From: Bacteroidales bacterium
GTDB taxonomy: Bacteria > Bacteroidota > Bacteroidia > Bacteroidales > UBA7960
Length of the DNA: 5,340 bases
NCBI GenBank assembly: GCA_007131895.1
Contig: SLPR01000377.1
Span: 1-5,340 of the forward strand
Reading direction: 5' to 3'
The notes below the pieces were generated by a model. That model was given only the letters and a program-made list of their open reading frames with translations, made no database searches and had not been told where the DNA came from. The position numbers were made by a program, and so were the translations under genes. This document shows positions 5,204-5,340 of this stretch, piece by piece. Each line of letters begins with the position of its first letter. Positions within the stretch are counted from its first letter, which is position 1.

Positions 5204-5340
5204 ATGAAAAAAATCAGACTAATCGCTATCTTTCTGTTGTTTTTCAATGGATTGGGTGCATTGTGGGGTGGGGGAGGTCTTGTTTATGACCCAGCGGGCG
5301 AGTTTATGCAAATGCCTTTGGAGTTGATTCAGCACGCGCC
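5204..5340 (+). CDS. Putative integral membrane protein (3' truncated by window edge)
   Basis: The ATG at 5204 begins a frame that is still open at the window end (45 full codons plus two bases). It opens with KKIR and a hydrophobic helix (about residues 5-25, containing LIAIFLLFFNGLGAL), then GGGGLVYDPAGEFMQMPLEL. The FNGLGALWGG...DPxGExxQMPLELI pattern resembles the first segment of small multi-pass membrane proteins of unknown function in Bacteroidota. An uncleaved first transmembrane helix is more likely than a signal peptide. It starts 8 bases after the previous stop, so the two genes are probably co-transcribed. Function is not known to me. Confidence 0.75.
   Translation, partial: MKKIRLIAIFLLFFNGLGALWGGGGLVYDPAGEFMQMPLELIQHA

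Noticed and set aside
4944..5204. 86-residue minus-strand frame over the small membrane protein
   Set aside because: The plus-strand frame has clear family-like membrane segments and operon spacing; the minus frame has irregular composition and no domain.
1..5340. CRISPR arrays, tRNA or rRNA genes, insertion-sequence ends, attachment sites
   Set aside because: No spaced direct-repeat array, no cloverleaf-like or rRNA-like sequence, and no terminal inverted repeats with target duplications were seen on reading both strands.

Overview
The window looks like a chromosomal segment of a Bacteroidota (Bacteroidetes) bacterium. The signs are a moderately AT-rich composition, A-rich stretches instead of Shine-Dalgarno sequences before start codons, promoter -7 boxes of the TAnnTTTG type, a lipoprotein with a charged Bacteroidota-style export motif after its lipidated cysteine, and several protein families typical of that phylum. 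I could not run any database search; all family names come from reading the translations.

Layout. Bases 1-324 hold the C-terminal part of a ProX/YbaK-type prolyl-tRNA editing protein that enters from outside the window. It converges, with an 11-base gap, on a minus-strand DUF2461 (TIGR02453-type) gene at 336-1031. A 344-base gene-free stretch (1032-1375) follows. Then comes an ice-binding-like DUF3494 lipoprotein (1376-2116), directly followed by a second, broken DUF3494 domain (2131-2775) that has no signal peptide and an in-frame TAA near its start. A strong intrinsic terminator (2822-2861) closes this block. After it, behind a good -7 box, is a small AraC-type regulator (3001-3567) whose N-terminal domain looks like an HMA/ferredoxin-like fold. 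Another 256 bases with small inverted repeats lead to an Rpn/PDDEXK-family nuclease-like gene with a coiled-coil tail (3824-4813). The right end carries a compact cluster: a palindrome and possible promoter (4913-4941), a possible 19-codon leader ORF, a 59-residue two-helix membrane protein (5016-5195), and the start of a second membrane protein that runs off the window (5204 onward).

How the genes relate. Most are independent housekeeping or accessory genes, each with its own transcription signals. The only clear operon-like units are the DUF3494 pair and the small membrane-protein cluster. I see no evidence of a new multi-gene defence or mobile system. The points most worth a second look are the split or decaying two-domain DUF3494 locus, whose halves belong to visibly different DUF3494 subtypes, and the palindrome with rearranged 9-mer repeats in front of the small membrane-protein cluster.
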